Counted from the stretch's first letter, positions 17,617 to 27,172 are shown. The stretch: DNA of 64,000 bases from Phycisphaeraceae bacterium (GCA_028284155.1 JANQSF010000098.1:62001-126000); one strand, 5' to 3'. The notes: generated from the sequence alone by a model not told the origin. A program made the numbers and translations.

Positions 17617-17640
17617 TCTTCTTTCTGATCTGGGAGTCGC

Positions 17641-17657
17641 GCTAAGCCGCAAGCGGC
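17641..17657. repeat. Family-A 17-bp palindromic repeat, copy 3
   Basis: GCTAAGCCGCAAGCGGC, 14 nt beyond the stop codon of the desaturase gene (minus strand). Confidence 0.85.
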
Positions 17658-17670
17658 GGGTGAAGGGGGG

Positions 17671-18789
17671 TTAGGCTGCGGGGTCGGCGTCGATCTTGGC
17701 TTCGACTTCGCCGGAGGGGCGGTCGAGGCCGCGTTTGGCGTCGCGTTTGAAGCGGGGTTCGACGACGTGCGACGCGATGCCGACCAGTTGCAGCAGCTTG
17801 ATCTCGTAGTAGCTGACGTCGACTTCCCACCAGCGGTGTTGATTCGATGCGCTGGACTGGTCGTGGTGATGGTTGTTGTGCCAACCTTCGCCGACGGTCA
17901 GGGCGGCGACGAGCCAATTGTTCCGGCTGTGCTCGCCGGTCTCGTAGTTGCGGTAGCCGAACAGGTGGGTGAGCGAGTTGACGGCCCACGTGATGTGCCA
18001 CACGGCGACGGTGCGGACGAACACGCCCCAGACGAGCAGGCTCAGCCCGAACTGCAGGCCGGCTAACCAGGTGTCACCCGTAGCCCAGCCGATGCCGAAG
18101 CCGACGAGGAAGAACGCGGCCGCGTGCGCGACGTAGGTGTAGAACACGAGCATCGGATTCTTTTCGAGCTTCATGTAGAACGGGTCGTCGAGAACGTCGC
18201 GCGCGTACTTCTGATAGGTCGCCATCGAGGTGGTGCGTGCGTTGTGCAGGATGAGCCAACCGACGTGCCCCCAGAGGAAGCTGACCAGCGGGCTGTGCGG
18301 GTCGGGCTGTTCGTCGCTGTATTGGTGGTGAAAGCGGTGCGTCGCGACCCACTTGCCGGGCGTGTCCTGCATGCAGCACAGCGCGACGAGGACGGACAGC
18401 CGCTCGAACCACTTGGGTGTGCGGAAGCTGTGGTGGGTCAGTTGGCGGTGGTAGGTGATGTTGATTGCTTGGCCGAACACGTGCACGCCGAGCACGGCGA
18501 CGATCAGGCCGGTCCAACTGAACAGCCAGGGTACACAGGCGGCGAGCGCCAGGATATGGATGGCGGCGATCGGCACGGCGTAGACCCACTGGATCCTGCC
18601 CAATTCGACGGTGTCGGGCAGGGGCAGACGGTCGTTAGCCGAGGCGGCTTCGGCGACAGGCGATGCGGGCGCTATCGCGGTGGTATCGCTTCGCGAAGAC
18701 GGCGGTGCGTCTTCTCCAAGTTGTGGGTGCGGGATGGCTTGCACCGACCCGCTTTCAGGCGGTTTCAAAGGTTGATACTCCCGAGGCAT
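17671..18789 (-). CDS. Acyl-CoA/acyl-lipid fatty acid desaturase
   Basis: The 372-residue product from the MPREYQPLK start (an upstream ATG at 18816 is possible; neither has a clear Shine-Dalgarno) has four membrane-helix candidates and the three histidine boxes of the di-iron desaturase family: HRQLTH, HRFHH and HNNHHHDQ. The His-box spacing and the FGYRNYETGEHSRN segment match delta-9 acyl-CoA desaturases. It would introduce a double bond into membrane fatty acids, needing oxygen and an electron donor. The N-terminal 60 residues are Pro/Ser/Ala-rich. A family-A palindrome follows the stop. Confidence 0.9.
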   Translation of the reverse strand: MPREYQPLKPPESGSVQAIPHPQLGEDAPPSSRSDTTAIAPASPVAEAASANDRLPLPDTVELGRIQWVYAVPIAAIHILALAACVPWLFSWTGLIVAVLGVHVFGQAINITYHRQLTHHSFRTPKWFERLSVLVALCCMQDTPGKWVATHRFHHQYSDEQPDPHSPLVSFLWGHVGWLILHNARTTSMATYQKYARDVLDDPFYMKLEKNPMLVFYTYVAHAAAFFLVGFGIGWATGDTWLAGLQFGLSLLVWGVFVRTVAVWHITWAVNSLTHLFGYRNYETGEHSRNNWLVAALTVGEGWHNNHHHDQSSASNQHRWWEVDVSYYEIKLLQLVGIASHVVEPRFKRDAKRGLDRPSGEVEAKIDADPAA

Positions 18790-18958
18790 CGTAACCCGAC
18801 AGGCTGACATCGGCAATTATCGGGCCATCGGGCGGGGTTGGCCCAGTTCTTTGCCGGCCGTTTAAACGGCCATGAGGGCGTTGTGGGTATCTCGGAATCT
18901 TTATTAAGGGTGGCCCCGGGGTCATCGGTCGTGGTTCGTTTTGGCGAAAGCATCTGTC

Positions 18959-19029
18959 TCGTGCCACAGCCGTGTCGGCCGTGCGGTTCATCAATGGCGG
19001 TTCGCGCGGCCGACACGGCCGTGGCACGA
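18959..19029. repeat. Family-C inverted repeat, copy 1
   Basis: Arms of 27 nt at 18959-18985 and 19003-19029 are near-perfect reverse complements (core CACAGCCGTGTCGGCCGTG). The element sits in the intergenic space between divergent genes and is almost identical to the one at 20412-20482. Confidence 0.8.
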
Positions 19030-19183
19030 ACGTGGGCGCCAAAGTAAACCAATACCGGGGTGATCCGGGCCAACCGGCGACTGACAGGGCGGGCGGTATG
19101 ATCTGACACGGACGGATTGTCCGCCCCTGTTTGCCAGACTGACGGCTCTCGTCGATCGACGCCCTTCTGCTGGGAGGCTCATC

Positions 19184-20323
19184 ATGACTGATCGCCAACC
19201 CCGCCGTGCGGTACACGTTCTGCTAGTGGTTTGCGCGTTGGCAGGCAGCGGGCTATGGAGTCAGCCGATTGCGGCGGTCGAAGACGCGTTGCGCCTGACG
19301 CCCCATATCGTGCGCGACCCGATGGTGAACAACGTCGAGGCGTTCCGATTCCTCATGCCACCGGACTGGCAGGTGCAGGGCGGCGTGGTTTGGCGGCATG
19401 ACCTGTCGAACCTGGCGCACGCGAAGATGTTGATCAGCGCGCCGGACGGGCGGACGGCGATCGAGCTGTTCCCGATCATGCCGTACTCCTGGCCGCCGCC
19501 GGCGCCGATCGGAGGCGTGCAGCACTTCAAGCCGGGCGGCAACTACCTGGGCAACCTGTTGTATGCGCCCGTCGAGCCGGGCGTGTTCATCACGCGATAC
19601 ATCGCACCGGGCCTGCGCGGTCAGTTCAAGTGGCGGCTGGTGTCGCGCACGCCGCTCACCAAGGTCGTCGAAACGATCGCCAAGTCGAATCAACCGATGG
19701 CGGGGTTGGCCTTCCGCGTGCTGGGCGAAAAGGTGCGCATCGAATACCGACTGCCGGACGGCTCGATGATGGAAGAGGACTTCTATCTCATCTTCACCTA
19801 CACCACGTCGACCGTCGGCATCACGCGCGGCTCGACCTGGTGGCTGGCGCACCAGTTCTACTCGTTCCGCGCACCCAAGGGGCAGCTCGATCGGGCGTCG
19901 AACCTGATGCACACGATGGTCGCGTCGACGCAGATCAGCATCAAGTGGTTCAACGCATACATGCAGGTTCGCCAGATGGCGCACGAGGGTCGGCTGGCGG
20001 CGATCAAGCAGGCGGGCGAGTTGAGCCGAAAGATCGCGCAGGTCGGCGACGAGATCCGCGAGATCAATCGGCAGGCCTACGAAAACCAGCAGCGTTCGCG
20101 AGACGAGATGCACCGGCAGTTCACCAACTACATCCGCGGCGTCGAACAGTACAACACGCCCCATTCGAGCTACCCCGTTTCGTTGCCCAGCCAATACAAG
20201 CACGCGTGGGTCTCGAACACGGGGCAGTACGTCATGTCGAACAACGCGAACTTCAACCCCAACGAGCAGGGCGGCACGCAGACCTACACCCGGCTGAAGG
20301 TGTACAAGCCACAACAGCCCTGA
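19184..20323 (+). CDS. Exported hypothetical protein
   Basis: The 379-residue product has a GGGAGG Shine-Dalgarno about 9 nt before ATG and a signal peptide (RAVHVLLVVCALAGSGLW...AAVED). The central part resembles PsbP/lipid-binding-like or surface proteins (AFRFLMPPDWQVQGGVVW), and a helical Gln/Arg-rich region follows (residues about 245-310: KQAGELSRKIAQVGDEIREI). The tail SNTGQYVMSNNANFNPNE... is polar. No family could be named with confidence. It is flanked by two nearly identical family-C inverted repeats (18959-19029, 20412-20482), so the gene is bracketed by the element. Confidence 0.7.
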   Translation: MTDRQPRRAVHVLLVVCALAGSGLWSQPIAAVEDALRLTPHIVRDPMVNNVEAFRFLMPPDWQVQGGVVWRHDLSNLAHAKMLISAPDGRTAIELFPIMPYSWPPPAPIGGVQHFKPGGNYLGNLLYAPVEPGVFITRYIAPGLRGQFKWRLVSRTPLTKVVETIAKSNQPMAGLAFRVLGEKVRIEYRLPDGSMMEEDFYLIFTYTTSTVGITRGSTWWLAHQFYSFRAPKGQLDRASNLMHTMVASTQISIKWFNAYMQVRQMAHEGRLAAIKQAGELSRKIAQVGDEIREINRQAYENQQRSRDEMHRQFTNYIRGVEQYNTPHSSYPVSLPSQYKHAWVSNTGQYVMSNNANFNPNEQGGTQTYTRLKVYKPQQP

Positions 20324-20411
20324 CACTTCGCTGGTGGGGTTTGTGTGACGTGCGGAGATCGCCGGCTGACCGACTTCACGGTGTCGTTTCACTTTGAATG
20401 AGGCCCCTGTC

Positions 20412-20482
20412 TCGTGCCACGGCCGTGTCGGCCGTGCGGTACAACCCAGGCATTTCGCACGGCCGACACGGCCGTGGCACGA
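20412..20482. repeat. Family-C inverted repeat, copy 2
   Basis: Arms of 27 nt at 20412-20438 and 20456-20482 are perfect reverse complements (core CACGGCCGTGTCGGCCGTG) with a 17-nt loop. It lies after the exported protein gene and before the third PEP-CTERM gene. Confidence 0.85.
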
Positions 20483-20608
20483 ATCTGGGCAACAGAGTGA
20501 ATCAGGGCAGGCTCCACTTTTCCATTGACTTGCACGGCCTGTTTCCGGTACGCTGGATTGGCTCGCGGCGTTCCGCGAGGCTTGGTCGAAGTACCACGAG
20601 GACAAGCG

Positions 20609-22642
20609 ATGAGACGCACCACCAAATCCGTCCCGGGTCGCAAGCATCATGCGCGCATCGCCTTGGCGTGCGCGATCGTCGCGACGCTCGTCGTCGGCGA
20701 GGTCGCGCGGGCTGTCCTCGTCATCAACGCCGCGCCGGGCTTCAACATCACCTGGGACGGGAACGAGGGCGACCACTTCAGCGCAGCCAGCCCCGCGCCT
20801 GTGCCGCCGAACCTCGCGTCAGCTCCGGACGGCGCGTCGTTCGCCTCCAGCGAACTGGGCTTGGGCATTCACGTCGTGCCCGCCTTGAACGACGGCCTGT
20901 ACGGCAACGCCAACAGTTGGATCGGCGGCAACGGCGACCCGGCTGTGCACGGCGGTGTCGCGCTCGGCGGCGAACGTCAGGTCACACACGTCGCGTGGGG
21001 GCGTGACAACGGCAACAACGCGACCGACTGCTGCGGCGGGCAACTCACCGACCGTTCGCTTGGCGTTTACACCTTGCAGGTCACCACGCACCCGGCACCG
21101 CAGGTCGCGCCCGGCGCGGCGTGGACGACCGTCGGCACGCTCGACTATCAAAGCGTTGACGACGCGGTCATCGGCGGCGGTTTCACGCCGTGGTTCCGAC
21201 ATCAGTACGCCGTCAGCACGGCTGGCGGCGACCCGCTGACCGCGACGGGCGTGCGCATCCTCCCTCCCGGCACGGGTATCAGCCCCGCCGGCACGGCGAT
21301 CGACGAGATCGAAGTCATCGGCACGTCGGCCCCAGGTGCACCGACGCCCATCGACGCGACCAGCCCGTCGGCCCACCTGCGCGGCGACCTTGGCGTCAAC
21401 ACCCTCGCCGGCAACGTCATCCGATGGAACGACCAGTCCGGCAACGGCAACCACGCCGCGCCGGGCGTCGCGCCCTCGCTCGTGGCCGACGGCGTGGGCG
21501 GGCTGCCTTCGGTCCGTCTCGACGCGGGGATTGAACACGTCAACCTGCCCGGCGCGGGGGCGCTCGGCTTGCAAAGCAGCGACTACGAGATATTCGTCGT
21601 CGCGCGGTCGGCCGACGCGAACATCCAGTTCCTCACAGCCAGCGGTTTCGCCGCCGGCGTCGCGCACCACGAGTTGCACCTGAACGGCGCGGCCGGCGCC
21701 CGGTTTATCCCGGCCGGCTTCGTGAACGACGCGTCCGCGGCCGACATCGGCGTCCCCGGCGCGTTCACCGACGGCCAGACCCAGGTCTACAGCGTCCGCG
21801 TCGAGGGCAACACCGGCATCATCCGCGTCAACGGCGCGCAGAGCGCCGACACCGTGGCCGGCGCGCAGTCGCCGGTCGACACCGGCTTCCTCACGCTCGG
21901 CGTGCGTGGCAACGCCTCGTTCCCGCTCCGCGGCGACATCGCCGAAGTGCTCGTGTATGACCAGCCGCTGTCGGCCGCCCAGCGCCGCAACGTCGAGCGT
22001 CACCTGGTGCACAAGCACAACGGCGTCTATCTTGAAGAAACCGGTGGCGACGGCGTGAGTTACAACGTCGCCTCGCAGGAAAACGGCGGCGTCGCCTTCG
22101 CGCAGGACGTCATCCCCGGCTTCCCCGCGATCCACGCGATCGATCACCTCAACGACGGCGAGTACGGCAACAGCAACAGTTGGATCGGCCTGAACACCGG
22201 CGCGCCCAGTTTCGCCGGCGTCGCCTTCGAGCAACCCTTCAAGATCGATCGCATCGCGTTCGGCCGAGACAACGGCGGCGAAGCGACCGTCTTCACCGAC
22301 CGCGTCGCGGGCGTCTACACCCTGCAATACACGACTGACGAAGTCCTCGTCGATGCGATGGGATTGCTCATCAACAACCCGCAGTGGTTCGACATCGCAG
22401 ACCTGACCTACAGCGCGACTGGCCCGACCGCGTTCCCCAACGACCCGTTCCTGCGACACGAGTGGTCGTTCAACCCGATCAGCGGTGTGACGGGCGTGCG
22501 CATCGGGGTTAGCAACAACTTCATCGCCATTGACGAGATCGAGGTCAACGCGATCGTCCCCGAGCCGGCCACCGCCGCGCTGCTCGCCGTCGCCACGACC
22601 TGCCTCATCGCCCGCCGACGTCGAACGCCGCTTGCGGCTTAG
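20609..22642 (+). CDS. PEP-CTERM protein with LamG-like domain
   Basis: The 677-residue product starts at ATG 20609, with GAGGAC upstream, and has a signal peptide (HARIALACAIVATLVVGEVA). Two homologous discoidin-like modules flank a LamG-like domain: the first carries NDGLYGNANSWIGGNGDP, the last NDGEYGNSNSWIGLNTG, so they are internal duplicates. The middle contains ASPSLVADGVGGLPSVRLD-like jelly-roll elements and AEVLVYDQPLSAAQRRNVER, typical of LamG proteins. The C-terminus is a PEP-CTERM anchor (IVPEPATAALLAVATTCLIA + RRRR). The last codons (TPLAA-stop) lie inside a family-A palindrome, which supplies the stop codon. Confidence 0.85.
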   Translation: MRRTTKSVPGRKHHARIALACAIVATLVVGEVARAVLVINAAPGFNITWDGNEGDHFSAASPAPVPPNLASAPDGASFASSELGLGIHVVPALNDGLYGNANSWIGGNGDPAVHGGVALGGERQVTHVAWGRDNGNNATDCCGGQLTDRSLGVYTLQVTTHPAPQVAPGAAWTTVGTLDYQSVDDAVIGGGFTPWFRHQYAVSTAGGDPLTATGVRILPPGTGISPAGTAIDEIEVIGTSAPGAPTPIDATSPSAHLRGDLGVNTLAGNVIRWNDQSGNGNHAAPGVAPSLVADGVGGLPSVRLDAGIEHVNLPGAGALGLQSSDYEIFVVARSADANIQFLTASGFAAGVAHHELHLNGAAGARFIPAGFVNDASAADIGVPGAFTDGQTQVYSVRVEGNTGIIRVNGAQSADTVAGAQSPVDTGFLTLGVRGNASFPLRGDIAEVLVYDQPLSAAQRRNVERHLVHKHNGVYLEETGGDGVSYNVASQENGGVAFAQDVIPGFPAIHAIDHLNDGEYGNSNSWIGLNTGAPSFAGVAFEQPFKIDRIAFGRDNGGEATVFTDRVAGVYTLQYTTDEVLVDAMGLLINNPQWFDIADLTYSATGPTAFPNDPFLRHEWSFNPISGVTGVRIGVSNNFIAIDEIEVNAIVPEPATAALLAVATTCLIARRRRTPLAA

Positions 22643-22643
22643 C
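22627..22643. repeat. Family-A palindromic repeat, copy 4, supplying a stop codon
   Basis: GCCGCTTGCGGCTTAGC covers the last codons and the TAG stop (22640-22642) of the PEP-CTERM gene. Confidence 0.85.
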
Positions 22644-22735
22644 GCGATCGACCCGTTGTTCACAAACCGCCTTCGACCCCCGACTTCCGATACAATACCC
22701 CGATCTGAGCACGGCCCACAAGAACCGATCGGCCC

Positions 22736-23551
22736 ATGTTTGTCGCGCGCATACGTCGTTCTCGCGTCCCCATATCGGCGCGTTCGCTGCGCACGTCGCG
22801 CGACGGCTTCACCCTCATCGAACTGCTCGTTGTCGTCTCGTTGATCGTCCTGCTGATCGCGATGCTGCTGCCGTCGCTCGGCCGAGCGCGTGAGCAGGGC
22901 CGACGCACGATCTGCCGGTCGAACCTCGGCCAACTGGCACGCGGCGCGATCGACTACGCCGTTGACGCGGCCGGCTACCTCCCGCCGTCGCAACCGGACG
23001 ACGGCTCCGCCTGGACCTACGCCTTCGACGTGACCGTGACAAACACCGGCCACGCGCCGCGCCCGCCCGGCGGGCTTGGCCTGATCTTCGAGGCCAACCT
23101 GTCCGGCCACGCCGGCCTGTTTTACTGCCCCAGCCTCGACTCCTCCGAGTCGGCGCACGGCACCAACTGGCACAGCATGGACGTCCCGCACGACAACTGG
23201 TGGAACGGCATCGGCATGTCGTACATGGACGAGCCGGCCTACATCTCCCGCCGGGCGATCGTCTCGTACAACTACCGCTCGCCGTCGTTCTTCCGCGTGC
23301 ACGGCCGACAACTGCGCACGACGAACCTCCGCCCGACGCAGGTCATGGTCATCGACACGCCCGACCCGCGCTTCGGCATGAGCTACGGCCACAAAGACGG
23401 CTACAACTTCGCCCGCGGCGACGGCGGCGTCGGCTGGTTCCTCGACCCCGACAAGGAGATCGAGGCGTTCGCACTGGCCAACGGCACCGTCGTCGACGGC
23501 GTCAACCGCCCGCACAGCGACGAGTTCGCGTTCGACCTGATCGAACCGTGA
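22736..23551 (+). CDS. Type II secretion/pseudopilin-like prepilin protein
   Basis: The 271-residue protein carries a type IV prepilin signature DGFTLIELLVVVSLIVLLIA: cleavage expected after the Gly, with methylation of the new Phe and Glu at +5. The long hydrophobic N-terminal helix is followed by LPSLGRAREQ and a periplasmic domain of the kind frequent in planctomycetes, which have many such genes per genome. It is expected to sit in the inner membrane and assemble in a pseudopilus. No prepilin peptidase or secretion ATPase is nearby. A candidate -10 (TACAAT, 22691-22696) lies 40 nt upstream of the ATG. Confidence 0.8.
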   Translation: MFVARIRRSRVPISARSLRTSRDGFTLIELLVVVSLIVLLIAMLLPSLGRAREQGRRTICRSNLGQLARGAIDYAVDAAGYLPPSQPDDGSAWTYAFDVTVTNTGHAPRPPGGLGLIFEANLSGHAGLFYCPSLDSSESAHGTNWHSMDVPHDNWWNGIGMSYMDEPAYISRRAIVSYNYRSPSFFRVHGRQLRTTNLRPTQVMVIDTPDPRFGMSYGHKDGYNFARGDGGVGWFLDPDKEIEAFALANGTVVDGVNRPHSDEFAFDLIEP

Positions 23552-23811
23552 AGCGTCGGTTCCGGCTGGCTGTGGCCAAGGCTCGGCGTACCACAGCGCG
23601 ACACGCGGCTGGCAACCTTTGGCTTTGCAAAGTGTTCGCCGCGGCGTGACGGTTTGGTCTGAGGTCAACCGCGCACGTCGCCCTTCGGGACAGAGTGCGG
23701 CACCGGCTCGGCGAACCGTTTTCAAAGCCGGGGTCGTCGACGCGGCCGCGGCGGGGTTCATTCGGTCTTGCGACCGAGCCGACCCGCTCGCTTCATGCCG
23801 CGTCGTGACGC

Positions 23812-25386
23812 TCAGTTCACACCCGCCTTCCGCAGGTCGTAACAGCGCACGTCGCCGGCCGCGGTGCGCATGTAGATGCAGCCGTCGACGTACGGGATTT
23901 CCATGAACACCTCGTAGCCGGTGGTCGATTGGTGCGGCGGCTTCCACGGCTCGCTCAATCGCTTGAAGTTCGCCGGGTCGGCGGTGTACATCGCGATGGT
24001 CAGTCGATCGCTGTGCGACCCGTCCACGACGTGCAGCAGGCGGTCTTCGACCGGGATGAAGAACGAGTCGCCGTTCGGCTCCGTCGTGCTGAGCAACACC
24101 TTGCCCGTCTTTTCGTCGAGGATGTTGAGCGTGCGGTTGCGCTGGTCGCCGGCCTTGTTGGCGCCGTAGTGATAGACCTTCCCGTCGCGGATGAACACCC
24201 GCCGACGCGCGACGCTGTCCATGTGACCCTCGAACCAGAAGCGTTTGTCGTCCGGCATCGTCCACGCCCGCTCGGCGCCGCTCGCGCTCAACTTGTATGC
24301 GGCGAGTAAACTGAACGGCTTGCCCTCGCTGCCCGGCTGTTTCGAGTCGACATTCACCATCACGTGCGTCGCCGACGGGGTCAATGCGTACCACGTCGGC
24401 CCCAAGCCGCCGACCTTCCACAGCACCTTGCCGTCGCTCGGCTGAATCAGCCGCATCTCGCCGGCGCGCGTTGCGACCAGCACGTACTGTTTGCCGCCGT
24501 GCGACCACACGGCCGGCGTCGCGTACCGCGACGACACCGCCTCGCGCTCCCACAGCGTCTTGCCCGTCTTCGGGTCGACACCGCGCAGCGACGTGTCGAC
24601 GGCGTGATCGAACATCGGCACGATCAGCACGCCGTCAGCCACGACGGGCGACGCGTCCCAACCGAAGTCGCTGGCGAACGTCTGTTTCTCGAACGCCTCT
24701 TTCTTCTTCTGCTCCATGCGCTCGTGGGCCGGGCCGATGTGCGTCTCCCACAATCGCTTGCCCGTCTTCGCGTCGTAGGCGTACAGCCGACCGGTCGTGC
24801 CGATGCTGAACACCCGCCCGTCGTCGTACACCGCCGACGGCCCGAACCCCTCGCGCTTGCCCATGTACCGGTTCAGCCCCTTGCCCTTCTCGACTGCGGT
24901 CCACAGTGTTTTGCCCGTCGCCTGATCGATCGCCACCAGCAGGTCGTCGCCGTCGATGCGCAGGTTGTCGCGCAGCTTCTCGCCCGCCAGGTCGAACCAG
25001 CGTTTAGCCTTGTCGCCCTTGGCGGCCGGGTGCTGCTGTGCCCAAGCCTTGCCGCTCGGCCGAAACGACGTGACGAACACCTTGCCGTCGGCGACGATCG
25101 GCGCCGACCACGAGCCCGGATGCCCCGGCCACTTCACGAGATTCGCGATATAGCCCGACACACTGCCCTTGCCGTAACCCAGGTCCTGCGTCTCGCTCTT
25201 CCACTTGAGTCGAGCGTCTTGCAAATCCGTCATGAGCACGTGCCCGTACCGCTTGGGCACGAGGTTGCCGGTGGGCCCGTTCATCGCGGGGTAGTCGGCC
25301 CGGGTCGATATGCACACCGACATCGCGGCGACAGCGGCGAACAGCAATACGGTTCGGGTCACGTTGAAACGGTGCGTCAATGCCAT
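23812..25386 (-). CDS. PQQ-binding-like beta-propeller exported protein
   Basis: The 524-residue product starts at MALTHRFNVTRT, preceded on the minus strand by AAGGAGG with ideal spacing. A signal peptide (VLLFAAVAAMSVCISTRA) follows. The body has repeated blades with the TGKTLWxxE/TGKRLWETH pattern (DQATGKTLWTA, DAKTGKRLWETH, DPKTGKTLWERE, PSDGKVLWKVG) and ends near AAGDVRCYDLRKAGVN. This is the quinoprotein-like propeller fold, common in planctomycetes as putative periplasmic dehydrogenases or scaffolds. No quinoprotein catalytic Asp or Cys-Cys pair was identified, so enzymatic activity is uncertain. Confidence 0.85.
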   Translation of the reverse strand: MALTHRFNVTRTVLLFAAVAAMSVCISTRADYPAMNGPTGNLVPKRYGHVLMTDLQDARLKWKSETQDLGYGKGSVSGYIANLVKWPGHPGSWSAPIVADGKVFVTSFRPSGKAWAQQHPAAKGDKAKRWFDLAGEKLRDNLRIDGDDLLVAIDQATGKTLWTAVEKGKGLNRYMGKREGFGPSAVYDDGRVFSIGTTGRLYAYDAKTGKRLWETHIGPAHERMEQKKKEAFEKQTFASDFGWDASPVVADGVLIVPMFDHAVDTSLRGVDPKTGKTLWEREAVSSRYATPAVWSHGGKQYVLVATRAGEMRLIQPSDGKVLWKVGGLGPTWYALTPSATHVMVNVDSKQPGSEGKPFSLLAAYKLSASGAERAWTMPDDKRFWFEGHMDSVARRRVFIRDGKVYHYGANKAGDQRNRTLNILDEKTGKVLLSTTEPNGDSFFIPVEDRLLHVVDGSHSDRLTIAMYTADPANFKRLSEPWKPPHQSTTGYEVFMEIPYVDGCIYMRTAAGDVRCYDLRKAGVN

Positions 25387-25500
25387 CGCAAAGCCTCCTT
25401 GAACAGCGCGTTGGAAACCAGAACGCCCACACTTGTCGCGTTGTTCCACCCGGTAACATCGAGCGGTGGCCGGAGGGCGGATCAGGATGATCGTGGCGAT

Positions 25501-27045
25501 CTAAGCGCTTGCGTCAGTCTGTACGTCAGCCTCGGCCAACTCATCCGCTGCCTCCTCGATCGCCGTGCGCGTCTCCGCGTCGTCGATGTAGACGTCGTTT
25601 GGTTCGGTGCCGTCAACCGAATGCCTAAGCAGCAGATAGACCCACGTCTGGGCGCTGAAGAAGAACGCGGTGACGTAGGCGAGCATCAGGCCGGTCGCGA
25701 CACACCGCCAGAAGTGGATCACGGCGGCCGTGCCGGCCAGCGGCCAATCGAGTGGCGTGTCGGCGTCGATCGCCTCGAAGCGGTCCAGGCCGTCGGCGTG
25801 CTCCGCCACGACGCCTAAACCCACAAGCTTGTCGGTCAGCGTGGTGGCCAGGCAGACGACGGCCGCGAACAGGCCGCAGGCGATCAGACCGATGACCACG
25901 GCCACGGCGTTGTAGCCCAGCCAACGCCACGGCCGAGCGACGACGTAACCGAGCGCCCGGCTGTTGGCGTCGAACCCGTCCGTGCCTTCGACGGCCAGCG
26001 CGGGGTAGAGCAGCGGCGCGCCGCAGGCGTAGACGGCCATGAGGAAGACGATCAGGATCGCCACCACCAACGCCAGGCCGTACAACACCGCGCCCAGCAG
26101 GCCGAGCCACGGCACGTTCAGCAACGCCAACCCGCCCAGCACGATGCCGCCCGCCAGCGTGCCGGCCAACAGGATCGGCATCCACGGCGTGACGAAGAAC
26201 CAGACAAACTTCCGCCCGGCGAACGCGAGCGCCCGCGTGGCTGGGAGGCGTTCGTCTTTCGTCGCGTGCAACGCGGTCAGTCGGCTCAACGCGCCGCCGA
26301 ACAACGCGAAGCCAAAGATCGAGACGAGGAGATGTGACACGATCAGCCAGGGGTGTTCCGCGATCAGCCAGCGCGGGAACGCGACCACCAGCTCTTGCAG
26401 CGTGCCGATCATCGATCCGCGCGAGGCCGAGCCGTTCACATGCCACTCGACCAGCCCCGTCCGCCGCGCGAGCGTGGCTGAGACCAGCCGACGCAGCAGC
26501 CGAACCTTGATCGCCGCCGCCGCCTCGAACGCGCCGCGGTTGTGCAGACTGTCCAACCTGCGAATCAGGTCGGCCCGCTGTCTCTGTTTGCCTGCGACGA
26601 ACTTGGCCTTCGTCTGCTCGTTGAGCAGGTTCGACGCGTACGTGTGCGCGATCTCTTCTTCGACACGTTCGAGCATCCGCTTGCGCAACTGTGCCGTGCG
26701 GTCGGGCGACTGGATCGCCTTCTCCAACTCAGCCGGGTCGATGTAAAACGTCTCGAACGAATTGCGCAACGCTTTCGTGACGCGCTTGTCGCCGTCCTCC
26801 ATGTACTTGCCGTAATCCGCCCGGCTCAGGTGGCGGAAGTGTTCGTAGTCGGCCGTGACCACGACCCGCCCCGTGACGGCGTCGTAGACATAGCCGCCGG
26901 CGAAGATGAAGCCGACCAGCAGCAGCGCGACGAACAGCGCGGTCGGCCGCAGCGCCATGCGGGCTGCGCGGGCGATCCGCAGCGCGGGTAGCGCGCCCGC
27001 CCAGTCGATCGATTCCACCGCCACGCGTTCACGGTCGTTGAGCAT
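25501..27045 (-). CDS. Multi-pass membrane protein of unknown function
   Basis: The 514-residue protein has a helix near the N-terminus (ALRPTALFVALLLVGFIFAG), a large hydrophilic domain of about 150 residues rich in Arg/Lys/Glu (coiled-coil-like around TAQLRKRMLERVEEEIAHTY), then about five to six further helices between residues 220 and 480, and an acidic C-terminal tail (EEAADELAEADVQTDASA). No family is recognised. It is transcribed in the same direction as the PQQ propeller gene, 114 nt upstream of it, so they may form an operon. Confidence 0.7.
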   Translation of the reverse strand: MLNDRERVAVESIDWAGALPALRIARAARMALRPTALFVALLLVGFIFAGGYVYDAVTGRVVVTADYEHFRHLSRADYGKYMEDGDKRVTKALRNSFETFYIDPAELEKAIQSPDRTAQLRKRMLERVEEEIAHTYASNLLNEQTKAKFVAGKQRQRADLIRRLDSLHNRGAFEAAAAIKVRLLRRLVSATLARRTGLVEWHVNGSASRGSMIGTLQELVVAFPRWLIAEHPWLIVSHLLVSIFGFALFGGALSRLTALHATKDERLPATRALAFAGRKFVWFFVTPWMPILLAGTLAGGIVLGGLALLNVPWLGLLGAVLYGLALVVAILIVFLMAVYACGAPLLYPALAVEGTDGFDANSRALGYVVARPWRWLGYNAVAVVIGLIACGLFAAVVCLATTLTDKLVGLGVVAEHADGLDRFEAIDADTPLDWPLAGTAAVIHFWRCVATGLMLAYVTAFFFSAQTWVYLLLRHSVDGTEPNDVYIDDAETRTAIEEAADELAEADVQTDASA

Positions 27046-27172
27046 GAAATCCGCCGTTCCAAGCGCCGGCCCCGGCGCGGGCGGACATCATAAACCCTGC
27101 GGCGGGCAGGGCAAAGATGCAGGCCCACGATCATCTGAGCCTTCTGTTACAATCCGTCGTCAGAATGATTCA

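Noticed and set aside
20819..24553. A 1,244-codon minus-strand open frame across the PEP-CTERM, pseudopilin and PQQ region
   Set aside because: It overlaps genes with signal peptides, PEP-CTERM and pseudopilin signatures in the other frames and shows no domain.
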